From DAIPKP01 sp964545875 (GTDB lineage: Bacteria > Synergistota > Synergistia > Synergistales > Aminiphilaceae), in contig CAZJHH010000009.1 of NCBI GenBank assembly GCA_964545875.1, positions 1 through 64,000 on the forward strand: a DNA stretch of 64,000 bases, read 5' to 3'. The notes under the pieces were generated by a model, which was not told the DNA's origin, searched no databases, and was given only the letters and a program-made list of their open reading frames with translations. The first letter of the stretch is position 1. Every line of letters begins with the position of its first letter. Of this stretch, positions 8,835-18,160 are shown piece after piece. Both the position numbers and the translations under genes were made by a program.

Positions 8835-9728
8835 TTACATGGCCATGCTCCAGGAGAATTCATCAAAGTTTTGGGAGGCTCCTGTCACCCAGGGCCCTTG
8901 ATATGCCCGGGAAATATCCTGCCAGCGGAGAGGCGAAAGATCCGAAATCTCTTCTCTTCCGGAAAAATTCAGAACACGCTCCTCGCCGAAGGCGGCGTTT
9001 GTCTCTTCCGAGAGCTCCTGAAGCTTTTCAGGATCATGCCCTTCCCGGGTTTCCTCTGCATAGAGCTCTCTCCGGGCTTCCGCCTGAGCACTCGCCGCGG
9101 CGGCCGCCACCTGGCGATCCTGCCCCGAAGGGTTTCCGGGAGCGAGAGCGGCAGCCTGAACCTGCCGCATAATGCGGATGGTCTCTTCGGGAGTGCTCCC
9201 CTTGGGGGCGGAAATGGGCACCTCTCCTCCCACGGCATACCGCTTGCCGTCCGGGCCGAGAGTATACGTATAGGAGGCACTCCCCGCATACTGCCCTCCC
9301 ACGGCCATGTGAGCCGCCTCGTGGGCCCGCACTTCCCGATCGACGCTCTGAAGCTCCTGTACCGCCGCCCGAACCTCGGGATCCTCTCCGTAGGTGGTGG
9401 AAGATGAGGCCTTCCGGGAAGTGTCTTGGGACTTTTCGGTTTCGGATATGGATTTCTTCCGCTCTGTCGAGGCGGGAGATTCTTCTTCTTTGTAGGTGAC
9501 GTGAGCCCCGGTGATATAGCGCTTACCGTCAGGACCGAGGGCATAATCGTACCGAACCTGCAAAGAGTCTGCATCGGCCTTGCGGGTTTGGTTCTGCACA
9601 TCCCGAAGAACTCGGGCCTCTTCCCGGGCGAGAAAAGCGGCATCCTCCGAGGAGAAAGCAGCCGAAACGTTGCTTTTCGAAAAAGCTCCCGGAACGGATT
9701 GTCCGACATTTCCCGAGGAAATTCTCAT
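8835..9728 (-). CDS. Putative metalloprotease, SprA-related / CJM1_0395-type family
   Basis: A 297-residue protein. A low-complexity N-terminal half rich in Ser, Lys and Glu is followed by a conserved domain. This domain has VDREVRAHEAAHMAVGGQYAG, with an HExxH-like HEAAH metal site, then TYTLGPDGKRYAVGGEVPI and ETIRIMRQVQAAALAPGNPSGQD, all typical of the family. The sequence GPDGKRY also occurs earlier, so the glycine-rich strand motif is repeated. There is no clear signal peptide. The start at 9728 has AAAGGAG upstream. The family is uncharacterised; the HEAAH motif suggests but does not prove peptidase activity. Confidence 0.82.
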   Translation of the reverse strand: MRISSGNVGQSVPGAFSKSNVSAAFSSEDAAFLAREEARVLRDVQNQTRKADADSLQVRYDYALGPDGKRYITGAHVTYKEEESPASTERKKSISETEKSQDTSRKASSSTTYGEDPEVRAAVQELQSVDREVRAHEAAHMAVGGQYAGSASYTYTLGPDGKRYAVGGEVPISAPKGSTPEETIRIMRQVQAAALAPGNPSGQDRQVAAAAASAQAEARRELYAEETREGHDPEKLQELSEETNAAFGEERVLNFSGREEISDLSPLRWQDISRAYQGPWVTGASQNFDEFSWSMAM

Positions 9729-10030
9729 GCCCCTTCTCCTTTCGAAAGCAGAATTTGTTTCCGTAAAAACTCAAGGAATATATCCCACCATGTTTCATTC
9801 TATCACACTCTCTGGAGGAATTACCACTTTACCTCGTCTCTCAGGGAAGGGCCATGTTTATCGCCGCATCAGCCGGGCTTCATCATTCCGGGAAAGGCCA
9901 AAGCCGGCACGGCAATTTCAAAACTCCCGGGATGTCAGGAGCCTCCGAATCGTGTAAAATATTCCCTGATTTCCAGGCTCTGGCCGAGTTCATTCCATGG
10001 ATACGATATTTTTACATCTCGGGGGATACC
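9729..10030. other. Divergent intergenic region
   Basis: 302 bases between the metalloprotease-like gene (minus) and the acyl ligase (plus). Promoters for both must lie here. A TATATT hexamer is visible on the minus strand near 9780 without a good -35. No gene seen. Confidence 0.4.
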
Positions 10031-12508
10031 ATGAGGTACATACGTTCCGGCAACGATCCTGCTCTTATCTCTGAAAATCGACGGATATGCTACGACGAGC
10101 TTCTTCGGTCCAGCGCCGCTTATGCAAGGATTCTCGAAGGAATTCCCTGCCCCAGGGTGGCCCTTTTTGCGGAGAACCGCCCGGAATGGGCCTATGCCCT
10201 CTATGGGGCCTGGAAAAGAGGCGCCACCGTCATACCCGTGGATGTCATGGCCTCCCCGGACGAGATAGCCTACGTGCTTGAAGATTCCCGACCGGAGGTT
10301 CTTTTTACCTCCCGGGGGAAATCCGAGGATCTCCGAAAAATCCTGGAGAATCTCTCCTTCTCTCCCCGGGTTCTGGTTTTCGAAGATATGGCGGAAGGCC
10401 CTTCGATTGCCGAAGAGGATCCTCCGGAGCTTTTCCGCGAGGCAAAAAAGGATCATACCGCACTGATCATCTACACTTCGGGAACCACGGGAAGCCCCAA
10501 GGGAGCCATGCTCTCCTTCGAAAACCTCCAGGTAAACGTTGCCGCGGTGAGTACCGAAGTTTCCATCTACACCCCGGAATGCCGGGTGCTGGCCCTGCTT
10601 CCCCTGCATCACGTGCTCCCTCTTATGGGAACTCTCATCATTCCCCTCTGGGTGGGAGGAACCGTGGTCTTCAGTCCCTCCATGGCTTCCGAAGACATTC
10701 TGAAAACCCTTCAGGAACAGCGCGTTACCATGATTCTCGGAGTTCCCCGGCTATACGCGCTTTTCTACGAGGGAATCCGAAAGGCCCTTCAGAAAAGCCT
10801 CCCCGGAAGGATCCTTTTTGCCCTGGCCCGAAAACTCCACAGCCCCACCCTCTCCCGCAGAATTTTCAAGAAGGTGCATCAGCGCTTCGGAGGACATATC
10901 CGTTTCATGATCTGCGGCGGGGCGGCTCTGGAAGACGAGGTGGCCCAAGCCTTCAATACTCTGGGATTCGATCTGCTCCTGGGGTACGGCATGACCGAGG
11001 CGGCTCCCCTGATCTCCTTCACCCGGCCGGGAACTCTGAAAGTCGGCTCCACGGGACAGGTCTCTCCCTCCAACGAGGTGTGCATTCTCCATGGGGAGAT
11101 CCTCGCCCGGGGAAGGAACATCATGCAGGGCTACTACGGACGCCCCGAGGAAACGGCGGAAGTTCTCAAGGAAGGATGGCTTCATACGGGAGATCTGGGA
11201 CATCTCGACGAAGAAGGGTTTCTTTTCGTTACGGGCCGGAAAAAGCACACCATGGTTCTTTCCAACGGCAAGAACATCAATCCCGAGGAGATCGAAAACA
11301 CCCTGCTCCAAAGGTTTGACACGGTGAAAGAAGCTGCGGTCTGTCTCTATCAGGGAGTTCTCCATGCCTTGATCTATCCGGATTTCCAGAAGCTTTCCGA
11401 AAGGGGAATTCACTCGGTGGAGAGCTTCTTCCGCTCCGACGTCATCGAACCGTATAACCAGAAAACCTCTCCCTACAAGAGAATCCTGAACTTCACCATC
11501 CTCAGGGAAGAACTTCCCAAGACCCGACTTCAGAAGATCAAACGCTTCGAGCTGGAGGAGAGGATCAAAAATCCCGGATCCCCCAGGGGGGAAACGCCGG
11601 AGCCGGAGTATGAAGAGTATCAGAGAATCCGGAATTTTCTGGCCCCCCACACCACAAGACCCCTCTTTCCCGAGGCGCATCTGGAGATCGACCTTCATCT
11701 GGATTCCCTGGACAAGGTAAGCCTGGCGGCCTATATCGAGGGAACGTTCGGGGTGCCCATGGGAGATCGGGAAATGCTTTTGCACCCCACCCTGGGAGAA
11801 ATCGCAGCCTACGTTCGGGAGCGAAAAACCGTGATCCAGGACGAAGAAATCCGTTGGGGGAACATTCTTCGAGAAGAGACTTCTCTGGAGCTTCCCCGAA
11901 GTTCTTCCCTTCATCCTCCTCTGGTATGGCTCATAAAGACGTTCCTCCGCCACTATTTCCGCATTCATACCCGGGGAACGGAACACCTTGCCCGATCCCC
12001 CTTCCTCCTGGTGGCGAACCATCAGAGCTATCTGGACGGGCTGATACTCGCGAGCTGCTTCGATCTTTCCGCAGTACGAAAGCTCTATTTCTACGCCACG
12101 GAACGGCATTTCAGGAAATCCTGGCAGAAGCGCTTCGCCGGAGGGAACAATATCATCCTGGTGGATATCAACCGGCAGCTCAAGCTCTCTCTCCAGAAAA
12201 TGGCCCAGGTACTCGCCGGAAAAAGCTCTCTGGTGATTTTCCCCGAGGGAGCCCGAACCCGGGACGGCGCCATGGGAGAGTTCAAAAAGACCTTTGCCAT
12301 CCTCAGCGGAGAACTCGGCATTCCCGTGGTTCCCGCCGCCATCCGGGGAGCCTACGAGGCCATGCCGAGGGGGCGAAAAATACCCCGGTTCCGGCAGCCC
12401 ATCCACGTTGATTTTCTGCCCCCCATTTCTCCGGAAGGACAGAGCAGCGAAGACCTCACCGCTCTGGTGGCAAACGCCATCGCGGAGAGACTGAAAAAAC
12501 CGGTATAA
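10031..12508 (+). CDS. Acyl-AMP ligase / acyl carrier / 1-acylglycerol-phosphate acyltransferase fusion (Aas-like)
   Basis: An 825-residue three-domain enzyme. The N-terminal adenylating domain has IIYTSGTTGSPKG (about 147-159), GYGMTEAAP and the GWLHTGDLG...GRKKH hinge. A middle acyl-carrier-like domain has LDSLDKVSL, with a candidate phosphopantetheine serine near residue 559. The C-terminal PlsC-type domain has the NHQSYLD (H-x4-D) and FPEGARTRDG motifs. It should activate a free fatty acid, hold it on the built-in carrier, and transfer it to a (lyso)phospholipid or glycerol-phosphate acceptor. E. coli Aas has no carrier domain between ligase and acyltransferase, so this order is notable. 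The start at 10031 matches the ligase N-terminus; the frame is open further upstream without family support. Confidence 0.9.
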   Translation: MRYIRSGNDPALISENRRICYDELLRSSAAYARILEGIPCPRVALFAENRPEWAYALYGAWKRGATVIPVDVMASPDEIAYVLEDSRPEVLFTSRGKSEDLRKILENLSFSPRVLVFEDMAEGPSIAEEDPPELFREAKKDHTALIIYTSGTTGSPKGAMLSFENLQVNVAAVSTEVSIYTPECRVLALLPLHHVLPLMGTLIIPLWVGGTVVFSPSMASEDILKTLQEQRVTMILGVPRLYALFYEGIRKALQKSLPGRILFALARKLHSPTLSRRIFKKVHQRFGGHIRFMICGGAALEDEVAQAFNTLGFDLLLGYGMTEAAPLISFTRPGTLKVGSTGQVSPSNEVCILHGEILARGRNIMQGYYGRPEETAEVLKEGWLHTGDLGHLDEEGFLFVTGRKKHTMVLSNGKNINPEEIENTLLQRFDTVKEAAVCLYQGVLHALIYPDFQKLSERGIHSVESFFRSDVIEPYNQKTSPYKRILNFTILREELPKTRLQKIKRFELEERIKNPGSPRGETPEPEYEEYQRIRNFLAPHTTRPLFPEAHLEIDLHLDSLDKVSLAAYIEGTFGVPMGDREMLLHPTLGEIAAYVRERKTVIQDEEIRWGNILREETSLELPRSSSLHPPLVWLIKTFLRHYFRIHTRGTEHLARSPFLLVANHQSYLDGLILASCFDLSAVRKLYFYATERHFRKSWQKRFAGGNNIILVDINRQLKLSLQKMAQVLAGKSSLVIFPEGARTRDGAMGEFKKTFAILSGELGIPVVPAAIRGAYEAMPRGRKIPRFRQPIHVDFLPPISPEGQSSEDLTALVANAIAERLKKPV

Positions 12509-12509
12509 G

Positions 12510-12690
12510 CGTTACTGATAGGATTTTTTCTTCACCGAAAGAATGAGGGATGTGGTGGAACGGCCGTGCTTTCCCAGGCGGCTCAACATCTTGTCCAGAT
12601 GTACCGTGTCCCTCGCCGCCACGTGGAGCAGAAAATCCTGATCCCCCGTAAGCTCCCAATACTGAATGATCTCCTCCATGTCGTCGAACT
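12510..12690 (-). pseudogene. C-terminal remnant of an Lrp/AsnC-family regulator
   Basis: The minus strand from about 12690 to the TAA near 12510 reads ...EEIIQYWELTGDQDFLLHVA..., then HLDKMLSRLGKHGRSTTSLI and a short lysine-rich tail. This aligns with the end of the intact Lrp protein at 26885-27331 (WIVAGDHDFLLEVIATNKEH and onward). About 57 codons remain. The helix-turn-helix half is missing because the neighbouring aminotransferase sequence begins at the break. There is no start codon with a ribosome site, so this is a broken gene. Confidence 0.8.
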
Positions 12691-12692
12691 CC

Positions 12693-13640
12693 TACGGGTG
12701 GGGGGTTCCGGAGGAACAGCTCACCTTCACGCCTCCGGGAGTGATCTACGCCGTGGATCTTCTTCTCCGGCAACTCACGAAGCCGGGAGATCCCATCCTC
12801 GTACACACCCCGGGATATACCCCTCTGCTGGATGTGGTCACTCTCAACGGTCGAAAAGCCGTTACAAGCCCCCTGACATATTGCAGGAACGATTCCCGGT
12901 TCTATATGGATTTTGAAGACATGGAGAAGAAGATTCGGGAAAACTCCCTCCGGTTCATGCTCTTTTGCAGCCCCCACAATCCCACGGGAAGAGTCTGGAG
13001 CCGGGAGGAACTGCTCAGACTGGAAAAACTCTGTTCCCGATACGGCATCACGATTCTTTCCGATGAAATCCACGCAGACCTCGTCTATCCGGGAGAACGT
13101 CACATTCCCCTGGGCTCTCTTTCGGAGTACGCCCTCAACCATGGAATTACCATCTTCTCCGCCACCAAGAGCTTCAATCTGGGAGGGCTTCAGGGAGCCA
13201 CGGTAATAACGGGAAATGCGGCAATTCGCCGCAACCTCTCCCGAGCTCTTCTGGCGGCCCAAACCAGGCTGGATAATATTTTCGGCGCCGTGGCAACCCA
13301 GAAAGCCTACGAAACCGGGGCCCCCTGGCTCGAAGCCTTCATGCGCTACATCCGGGAAAACTTCCTTTTTCTTCAGGATTTCCTCAAAAAGGAGTTTCCC
13401 TCGATTCTCCTGGCGTCTCCCCAGGGAACGTACTTCGCCTGGATGGACATGCGTCCCCTGGGGCTTTCCCCCGAAGAGCTACGGCAGCGCCTGATCCACA
13501 AGGGGAAGATAGCCCTGCTTGACGGATGCGAGTTCGGAACTTCCGGTGAAGGGTTCCAGAGAATGAACCTGGCATGCCCCCGAAGCCTTCTGGAAAAGGG
13601 AGCTGCGGGAATCCGGAAGGCTTTGCGGAACATGGCATGA
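12693..13640 (+). pseudogene. N-terminally truncated PLP aminotransferase / cystathionine beta-lyase (MalY/PatB type)
   Basis: About 315 codons of a fold-I PLP enzyme of the MalY/PatB group: YGWGVPEEQLTFTPPGVIYA, CSPHNPTGRVWSREEL, SDEIHADLVYPG, the PLP-lysine segment SATKSFNLGGLQGA, and a normal C-terminus. Family members are near 390 residues; roughly the first 75, including the substrate-entry N-terminal arm, are missing. Homology starts exactly where the reversed Lrp remnant ends. The frame is open to an ATG at 12666, but those codons are Lrp sequence read backwards. It is probably non-functional, though the remaining sequence is intact and a shortened product cannot be excluded. Confidence 0.75.
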
Positions 13641-13702
13641 GATAAAAAACGAGAAGCCCCGTACCGTTTTCTCATTCCTGGATAACCCAGGAGAACACGA
13701 AA

Positions 13703-13742
13703 CCGTCATGCCCCCGGAGAAGGTTTCCCGGGGACATGACGG
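13703..13742 (-). terminator. Strong hairpin at the end of the pyr operon
   Basis: An inverted repeat has outer arms CCGTCATG/CATGACGG and inner arms CCCCGG/CCGGGG. On the minus strand it lies about 30 bases after the pyrE stop and is followed by a weak T-rich stretch (TTTCGTGTTCT). It also faces the end of the truncated aminotransferase, so it may serve both. Confidence 0.6.
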
Positions 13743-13770
13743 CCAAGAAAGACTACACCAAAGAAGAGAG

Positions 13771-14352
13771 CTAAATTTTCCTGCTTCCGGGCTTCACCAG
13801 TGGAAGCCCCTGTTTGCAGAGAGGGCACTCCTCGGAGGAGTACACCGGGAAGGTGGTGGCCATGAGGCTCGCCAGAGAATGGGGAAAAGAGGCCTTGCCG
13901 GCGCTCCGATCCACGATACAGCCGGTGCCTACCCATTCGGCGCCTCCTGCGGCCACGGCTTCTCCCACCTCCCGCACGGATCCCCCGGTGGTTACCACGT
14001 CCTCCACCGCCACGAAACGCTTTTTCCCGGGATGGGGAAACCGACGCAATGTCATGACTCCCTCCTGGCGCTCACAGAAGAGAAAGGGCACGTCCAGGGC
14101 CCGGGCCACCTCGTGGCCGATAATAAGCCCTCCCAGGGCGGGGGCCACCACGAAATCCGGCTTCAAAGGGCGCAGCATTGCCGCCAGGGCCTCTCCCGTC
14201 TTGGCGGCATACCGGGGCATCCGCAGGAGCAGGGCACACTGCATGTAACTGCCGCTATGAAGCCCCGAGGTGAGAAGAAAATGCCCCTCCAGAAGGGCTC
14301 CCGTTTCAATCATGGCCTCGTGAAGCCATTCCGGTCCTTGGGTATAACTCAT
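13771..14352 (-). CDS. pyrE: Orotate phosphoribosyltransferase
   Basis: A 193-residue cytoplasmic enzyme joining orotate to PRPP to give OMP. The PRPP-binding motif is seen in FVAVEDVVTTGGSV, and the substrate loop in TSGLHSGSYMQCALLL. The C-terminus has SSEECPLCKQGLPL, a Cys pair seen in some bacterial homologues. The start at 14352 (MSYTQGPEW) overlaps the pyrF stop as ATGA, implying coupled translation. It is the last gene of pyrRBCKDFE. Confidence 0.95.
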   Translation of the reverse strand: MSYTQGPEWLHEAMIETGALLEGHFLLTSGLHSGSYMQCALLLRMPRYAAKTGEALAAMLRPLKPDFVVAPALGGLIIGHEVARALDVPFLFCERQEGVMTLRRFPHPGKKRFVAVEDVVTTGGSVREVGEAVAAGGAEWVGTGCIVDRSAGKASFPHSLASLMATTFPVYSSEECPLCKQGLPLVKPGSRKI

Positions 14353-15071
14353 TCGTCCAGAGCCTCCTCGATCTCTTCGGCCATGGCCCGAAAGGCAGCT
14401 TCGGGATTCGCCGCACCATAGATGGGTCGTCCCACCACAAGATAGTCCGCCCCCCACCGCACTGCCTGGGCGGGGGTGGCGGTACGCCGCTGGTCGTCCC
14501 CTCCCGTGGCGGGGCGAATGCCGGGGATGACGAGCTTCAAGGCTTCGCCGGTTCGGGCACGCACATCCTCCACCTCTTTGGGAGAGCATACCAGGCCATC
14601 CATTTTCAGAGAGGCGCAGAGTTCCGCCCTGGCGCACACCGCCTCCCGAATCTCTCCTCCCGAGGGAACCACTTCGCTCCAAAGCCTTTGATCCATGCTG
14701 GTGAGCACCGAAATGCCGAGAAGAAGCAGAGAGGACTTCGCCTCGTTCCGAGCCTGAAGCGCCCGGGAGAGCATTTCTCTGCCTCCTCCCGCATGAAGAG
14801 AGAGCGCCCAGAGCCCCTTTCGGGCGAGAACATCCACTCCGAGAGCTACGGTATTGGGAATGTCGTGCAGCTTGAGATCCAGAAAAACTTTCTTTCCCCG
14901 CTTCTGCAGCTCCTCCACCAGAGCCCAGCCTCCCAAAAAGAAATGCCGGGGACCGATCTTGACGTATTCCAGAGCGTCCCCTCCCCGATCCAGAAGGGCG
15001 AGCCCCTCCTCCACGGTAGGGGTATCCAGGGCGAGAATAATCCGCGGTTTCTTGGCGCTTTTCCGTGTCAT
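14349..15071 (-). CDS. pyrF: Orotidine 5'-phosphate decarboxylase
   Basis: A 240-residue enzyme that decarboxylates OMP to UMP. Signature residues are in KVFLDLKLHDIPNT (catalytic Asp/Lys/Asp) and PGIRPATGG near the phosphate site. The start at 15071 is preceded by AAAAGGAGG. It is separated from pyrD by about 90 bases, the widest gap in the operon, and is coupled to pyrE. Confidence 0.95.
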   Translation of the reverse strand: MTRKSAKKPRIILALDTPTVEEGLALLDRGGDALEYVKIGPRHFFLGGWALVEELQKRGKKVFLDLKLHDIPNTVALGVDVLARKGLWALSLHAGGGREMLSRALQARNEAKSSLLLLGISVLTSMDQRLWSEVVPSGGEIREAVCARAELCASLKMDGLVCSPKEVEDVRARTGEALKLVIPGIRPATGGDDQRRTATPAQAVRWGADYLVVGRPIYGAANPEAAFRAMAEEIEEALDE

Positions 15072-15163
15072 TCCGTGCCTCCTTTTGAAGCGGAACACAT
15101 CCTTTTCAGGAAGCGTGCGATCTCCCCGAAAGGCTTCGAATGCCGTTTTCTTAAAAAATCGGG

Positions 15164-16090
15164 CTATTTTCTTCCCGCCCCCACCATCTCTCCCAGGGAT
15201 CCGAATTTCTCCCGGAGCATGTACGCCAGGAGCCCTTCAGTGATCTCTTTCGGAAGAGAGAGGTTCCGCAAAAATCCGCTTCCCACCTGCACCGCCCGGG
15301 CTCCCGCAAGGATCATGGCCGCCGCATGCTCCCAGCTCTGCACGCCTCCGCAGCCGATAACGGGAATATCCACGGTGCCCGCCACACTCCAGACCGTCTG
15401 GAGCGCCAGGGGAAAGATAGCGGGCCCCGAAAGCCCCGCCACCACCCGCTCGAAGACGGGGCGTTTCTTCTGAAGATCCATGGCCATGCCGAGCCAGGTG
15501 TTTCCCACCACCAGGGCGTCCGCACCGGAATATTCCGCCGCCCGGGCCACGGCGGGAAGATCCGGAGCCTGGGGAGTGAGCTTTATCCAGAGATCCCCCT
15601 TCCAGCAGGATCGGGCAAGCCGGGTAGCCAGAGCCACCCCGTCGGGATCCTTTCCCCAGCTCATGCCCCCCGCCTTTACGTTGGGGCAGGAGAGATTCAG
15701 CTCCACTGCGGCAATACGGGAAGCCCAGGGCTCCAGGGGTTCGAAAAGCTCCTGGAACTCCTCCTCGGATTGGGGAGCCACGTTGACCGCCAGAGGAAGA
15801 TTTCCCCGGAGCAATTCGGGAAGATAGGTGGCCTCGAAAACTTTCATGCCCGGGTTTTGGAGGCCGATGCTGTTGAGAAGTCCCGCGGGCGTTTCCGCCA
15901 GGCGGGTTCCCGGATTTCCCTCCCGAGGAAGCAGGGTTATGCCCTTGGAGCAGATGCCTCCGAGTCCCTCCAGAGCCTGGACAGGCCACAGTCTCCGCTC
16001 CAGGGGCCATACTCCGGAGGCCGCCATGACGGGGGTGGCGAAGAGGGTCTTTCCCAGAGAAATTTCGAGGGGGCTATTTACAGAGCTCAT
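15164..16090 (-). CDS. pyrD: Dihydroorotate dehydrogenase, catalytic subunit (class 1B)
   Basis: A 308-residue FMN enzyme oxidising dihydroorotate to orotate. The active-site segment NLSCPNVKAGG contains the class-1 catalytic cysteine, and the FMN phosphate region is VIGCGGVQSWEHA. It pairs with the PyrK iron-sulfur/FAD subunit encoded just upstream, so NAD is the likely acceptor. The start at 16090 has AAAGGTG upstream and overlaps the pyrK end by 17 bases. Confidence 0.95.
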   Translation of the reverse strand: MSSVNSPLEISLGKTLFATPVMAASGVWPLERRLWPVQALEGLGGICSKGITLLPREGNPGTRLAETPAGLLNSIGLQNPGMKVFEATYLPELLRGNLPLAVNVAPQSEEEFQELFEPLEPWASRIAAVELNLSCPNVKAGGMSWGKDPDGVALATRLARSCWKGDLWIKLTPQAPDLPAVARAAEYSGADALVVGNTWLGMAMDLQKKRPVFERVVAGLSGPAIFPLALQTVWSVAGTVDIPVIGCGGVQSWEHAAAMILAGARAVQVGSGFLRNLSLPKEITEGLLAYMLREKFGSLGEMVGAGRK

Positions 16091-16853
16091 GCCACAGCAC
16101 CTTTCTTCCATCCATCACCGGCCCCTCCACGCAGGCCCGGAGATTGCCCTCCTTCGTGGGAACCACGCACCCCAGGCATCCGCCGTAGCCGCATCCCATG
16201 CGGGCCTCCAGGCTGGGGTAGTAGGAAACATCCGGAGGAAGGCATTCCCAGAGTCCCCGTAGCAGGGGAAGGGGGCCGCAGGCCCATACTTCGTCCCAGC
16301 ACCCCTCCAGGCAGGTGCAAGGATTTCCCCGCTCTCCCAGAGTTCCGTCATCCGAAACCATCCGAATGTCCGGAACGAACTGCCGCAGATAGGAACCCAG
16401 GGGAGCCCAGGAGGCATCGGGAACCCCGAGAAGAACCTCCATGGAAAAAAGCTCTCCCCATTGACGGTAGGCGAAAAGCAACGGCACCACCCCGAGCCCC
16501 CCCGCGGCGAGAAGATACCGCCTGCCCTCTCGGGGAGACGGAAATCCCTGCCCCAAAGGCCCCCGGAGAGTAAGAGCGGTTCCGGAGGGAAGAGTTTGAA
16601 GCAGGGCAGTTCCCCGGCCCACCACCTGCACGAGAAGCACCACGCGATCCCCGGAGACCCCGGCTATTCCGAGAGGACGATGGAGAAAGGGATCCCAGGA
16701 GGGAGAGACCGAAAGAAGCACGAACTCTCCCGGATGTGCCCGGGCTGCCACGGAAGGGGCCTCCACCTCCAGAAGCAGTACGTTATCCATGAGAGGACGA
16801 AACTCCCGGAGAATTCCCTGGCCTTCCCAGATTTTCGAGCTATCCATGAGCAT
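16074..16853 (-). CDS. pyrK: Dihydroorotate dehydrogenase electron-transfer subunit
   Basis: A 259-residue FAD/2Fe-2S protein that passes electrons from PyrD to NAD. The FAD-binding region RPLGIAG, the nucleotide-binding segment LLAAGGLGVVPLLF, and a C-terminal cluster motif CGYGGCLGCVVP plus a later Cys are visible. The start could be 16853 or the second Met at 16847; the AAAGG site is better spaced for the latter. It begins 5 bases after the pyrC stop. Confidence 0.93.
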   Translation of the reverse strand: MLMDSSKIWEGQGILREFRPLMDNVLLLEVEAPSVAARAHPGEFVLLSVSPSWDPFLHRPLGIAGVSGDRVVLLVQVVGRGTALLQTLPSGTALTLRGPLGQGFPSPREGRRYLLAAGGLGVVPLLFAYRQWGELFSMEVLLGVPDASWAPLGSYLRQFVPDIRMVSDDGTLGERGNPCTCLEGCWDEVWACGPLPLLRGLWECLPPDVSYYPSLEARMGCGYGGCLGCVVPTKEGNLRACVEGPVMDGRKVLWHELCK

Positions 16854-16858
16854 GACCT

Positions 16859-18160
16859 TTAAAGAGCGTCATGGACAAGGGTTCCTCCTACCACGGTGCA
16901 GACCGGCCAACCTCTGAAGGCCCTTCCCTGGTAGGGAGTCACCCCGGCTTTGCTCTTCCAGGCAGCGATATCCACGGTGTTTTCCCGGTTTTCGTCGATA
17001 AGGGTGCAATAAGCCGGAGAGCCTTCCCGGAGCATTCCCCGATACTCCTCGGAAGAAGGAAGAAGGCTTCCGGGACCGGAGGTCCAGAGGGCAAGAAGAG
17101 ATTCCAGGGATCCCGGACATCCTCGGGAGTGCCAGGCGGAAAACACCGCTCCGAAGGCGCACTCCAGGGAGGCTATACCAAAGGATGCCTCCATGAAGGG
17201 CAGATCCTTGTCGTCCAGATGCCAGGGAGCGTGATCCGTGGCGATGGCATCCACGGTGCCGTCGAAAAGGCCTTTCCAGAGAGCATCCACATCCTCGGTG
17301 GAACGAAGGGGGGGACTTACCTTGAAGGATGCCGTCAGATGGCTGGCGAGAACATCCTCCTCGGAGAACACCAGGTGGTGCGGCGTAACGTCGCAGCTCA
17401 CGGGAAGGCCCTCCGCCTTGGCAAGCCGGATTTCGGCAAGCCCCTGGGCAGTGCTCACATGAGTAAGGTGCAGAGGACATCCGGTTTCGCGAACCAGGGC
17501 GATGCCCCGGGTAATGCCGATAACCTCCGCCGCCGCGGGATAGCCCCGCATACCGCTCAGGGCGGAACAACGCCCTTCGTGCACCTGGAAATCTCTGCTC
17601 AGATCCGTATCCTGGGGATGCTCCATAACCCGCACTCCGAGATCCCTGGCATAGAGGAGAGCGTTCATCAGGAGCCGCACTCCCTTCACGGGAGAACCGT
17701 CATCGGTAAAGAAGACCGCTCCCGCCTTGGCCATGCCTCCCAGTTCCGCCATCTCCTCTCCCTTGCGCTCCTTGCTGACACATCCTGCGGGAAGCACCCG
17801 GGCACCTCCTGCGGAGGCCCCTTTCTGGAGCACATAGGCCACTGCGGCCTCGGTATCCACCGGAGGAGCCGTGTTCGGCATGGCCACCACCACCCCGAAA
17901 CCTCCCGCCGCCGCGGCCCGGCTTCCGGAAAAAATGTCCTCCCGGTGCACCTGACCGGGATCCCGCAGATGCGTATGCAGGTCGATGAAGGCGGGAGCGA
18001 GAAGCCTTCCCTCCCCCTCGACAATCCGGACATCTTCGCATGCATCCAGAGAAGGAGCCATGCGCTCCACCTTCCCCTGGCTCATGAGAACGTCCAGAGT
18101 GCCCTCTTGTATGTTTTTTCCGTCAAAGACCCGGACATTTCGAAAAAGAATGTTGTTCAT
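16859..18160 (-). CDS. pyrC: Dihydroorotase
   Basis: A 433-residue class-I dihydroorotase closing carbamoyl-aspartate to dihydroorotate. Metal ligands are in FIDLHTHLRDPG, with further His in LHLTHVST and the catalytic Asp in AIATDHAPW. The length and motifs are normal for an active enzyme, not a non-catalytic PyrC paralogue. ATGA overlap with pyrB. Confidence 0.95.
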   Translation of the reverse strand: MNNILFRNVRVFDGKNIQEGTLDVLMSQGKVERMAPSLDACEDVRIVEGEGRLLAPAFIDLHTHLRDPGQVHREDIFSGSRAAAAGGFGVVVAMPNTAPPVDTEAAVAYVLQKGASAGGARVLPAGCVSKERKGEEMAELGGMAKAGAVFFTDDGSPVKGVRLLMNALLYARDLGVRVMEHPQDTDLSRDFQVHEGRCSALSGMRGYPAAAEVIGITRGIALVRETGCPLHLTHVSTAQGLAEIRLAKAEGLPVSCDVTPHHLVFSEEDVLASHLTASFKVSPPLRSTEDVDALWKGLFDGTVDAIATDHAPWHLDDKDLPFMEASFGIASLECAFGAVFSAWHSRGCPGSLESLLALWTSGPGSLLPSSEEYRGMLREGSPAYCTLIDENRENTVDIAAWKSKAGVTPYQGRAFRGWPVCTVVGGTLVHDAL

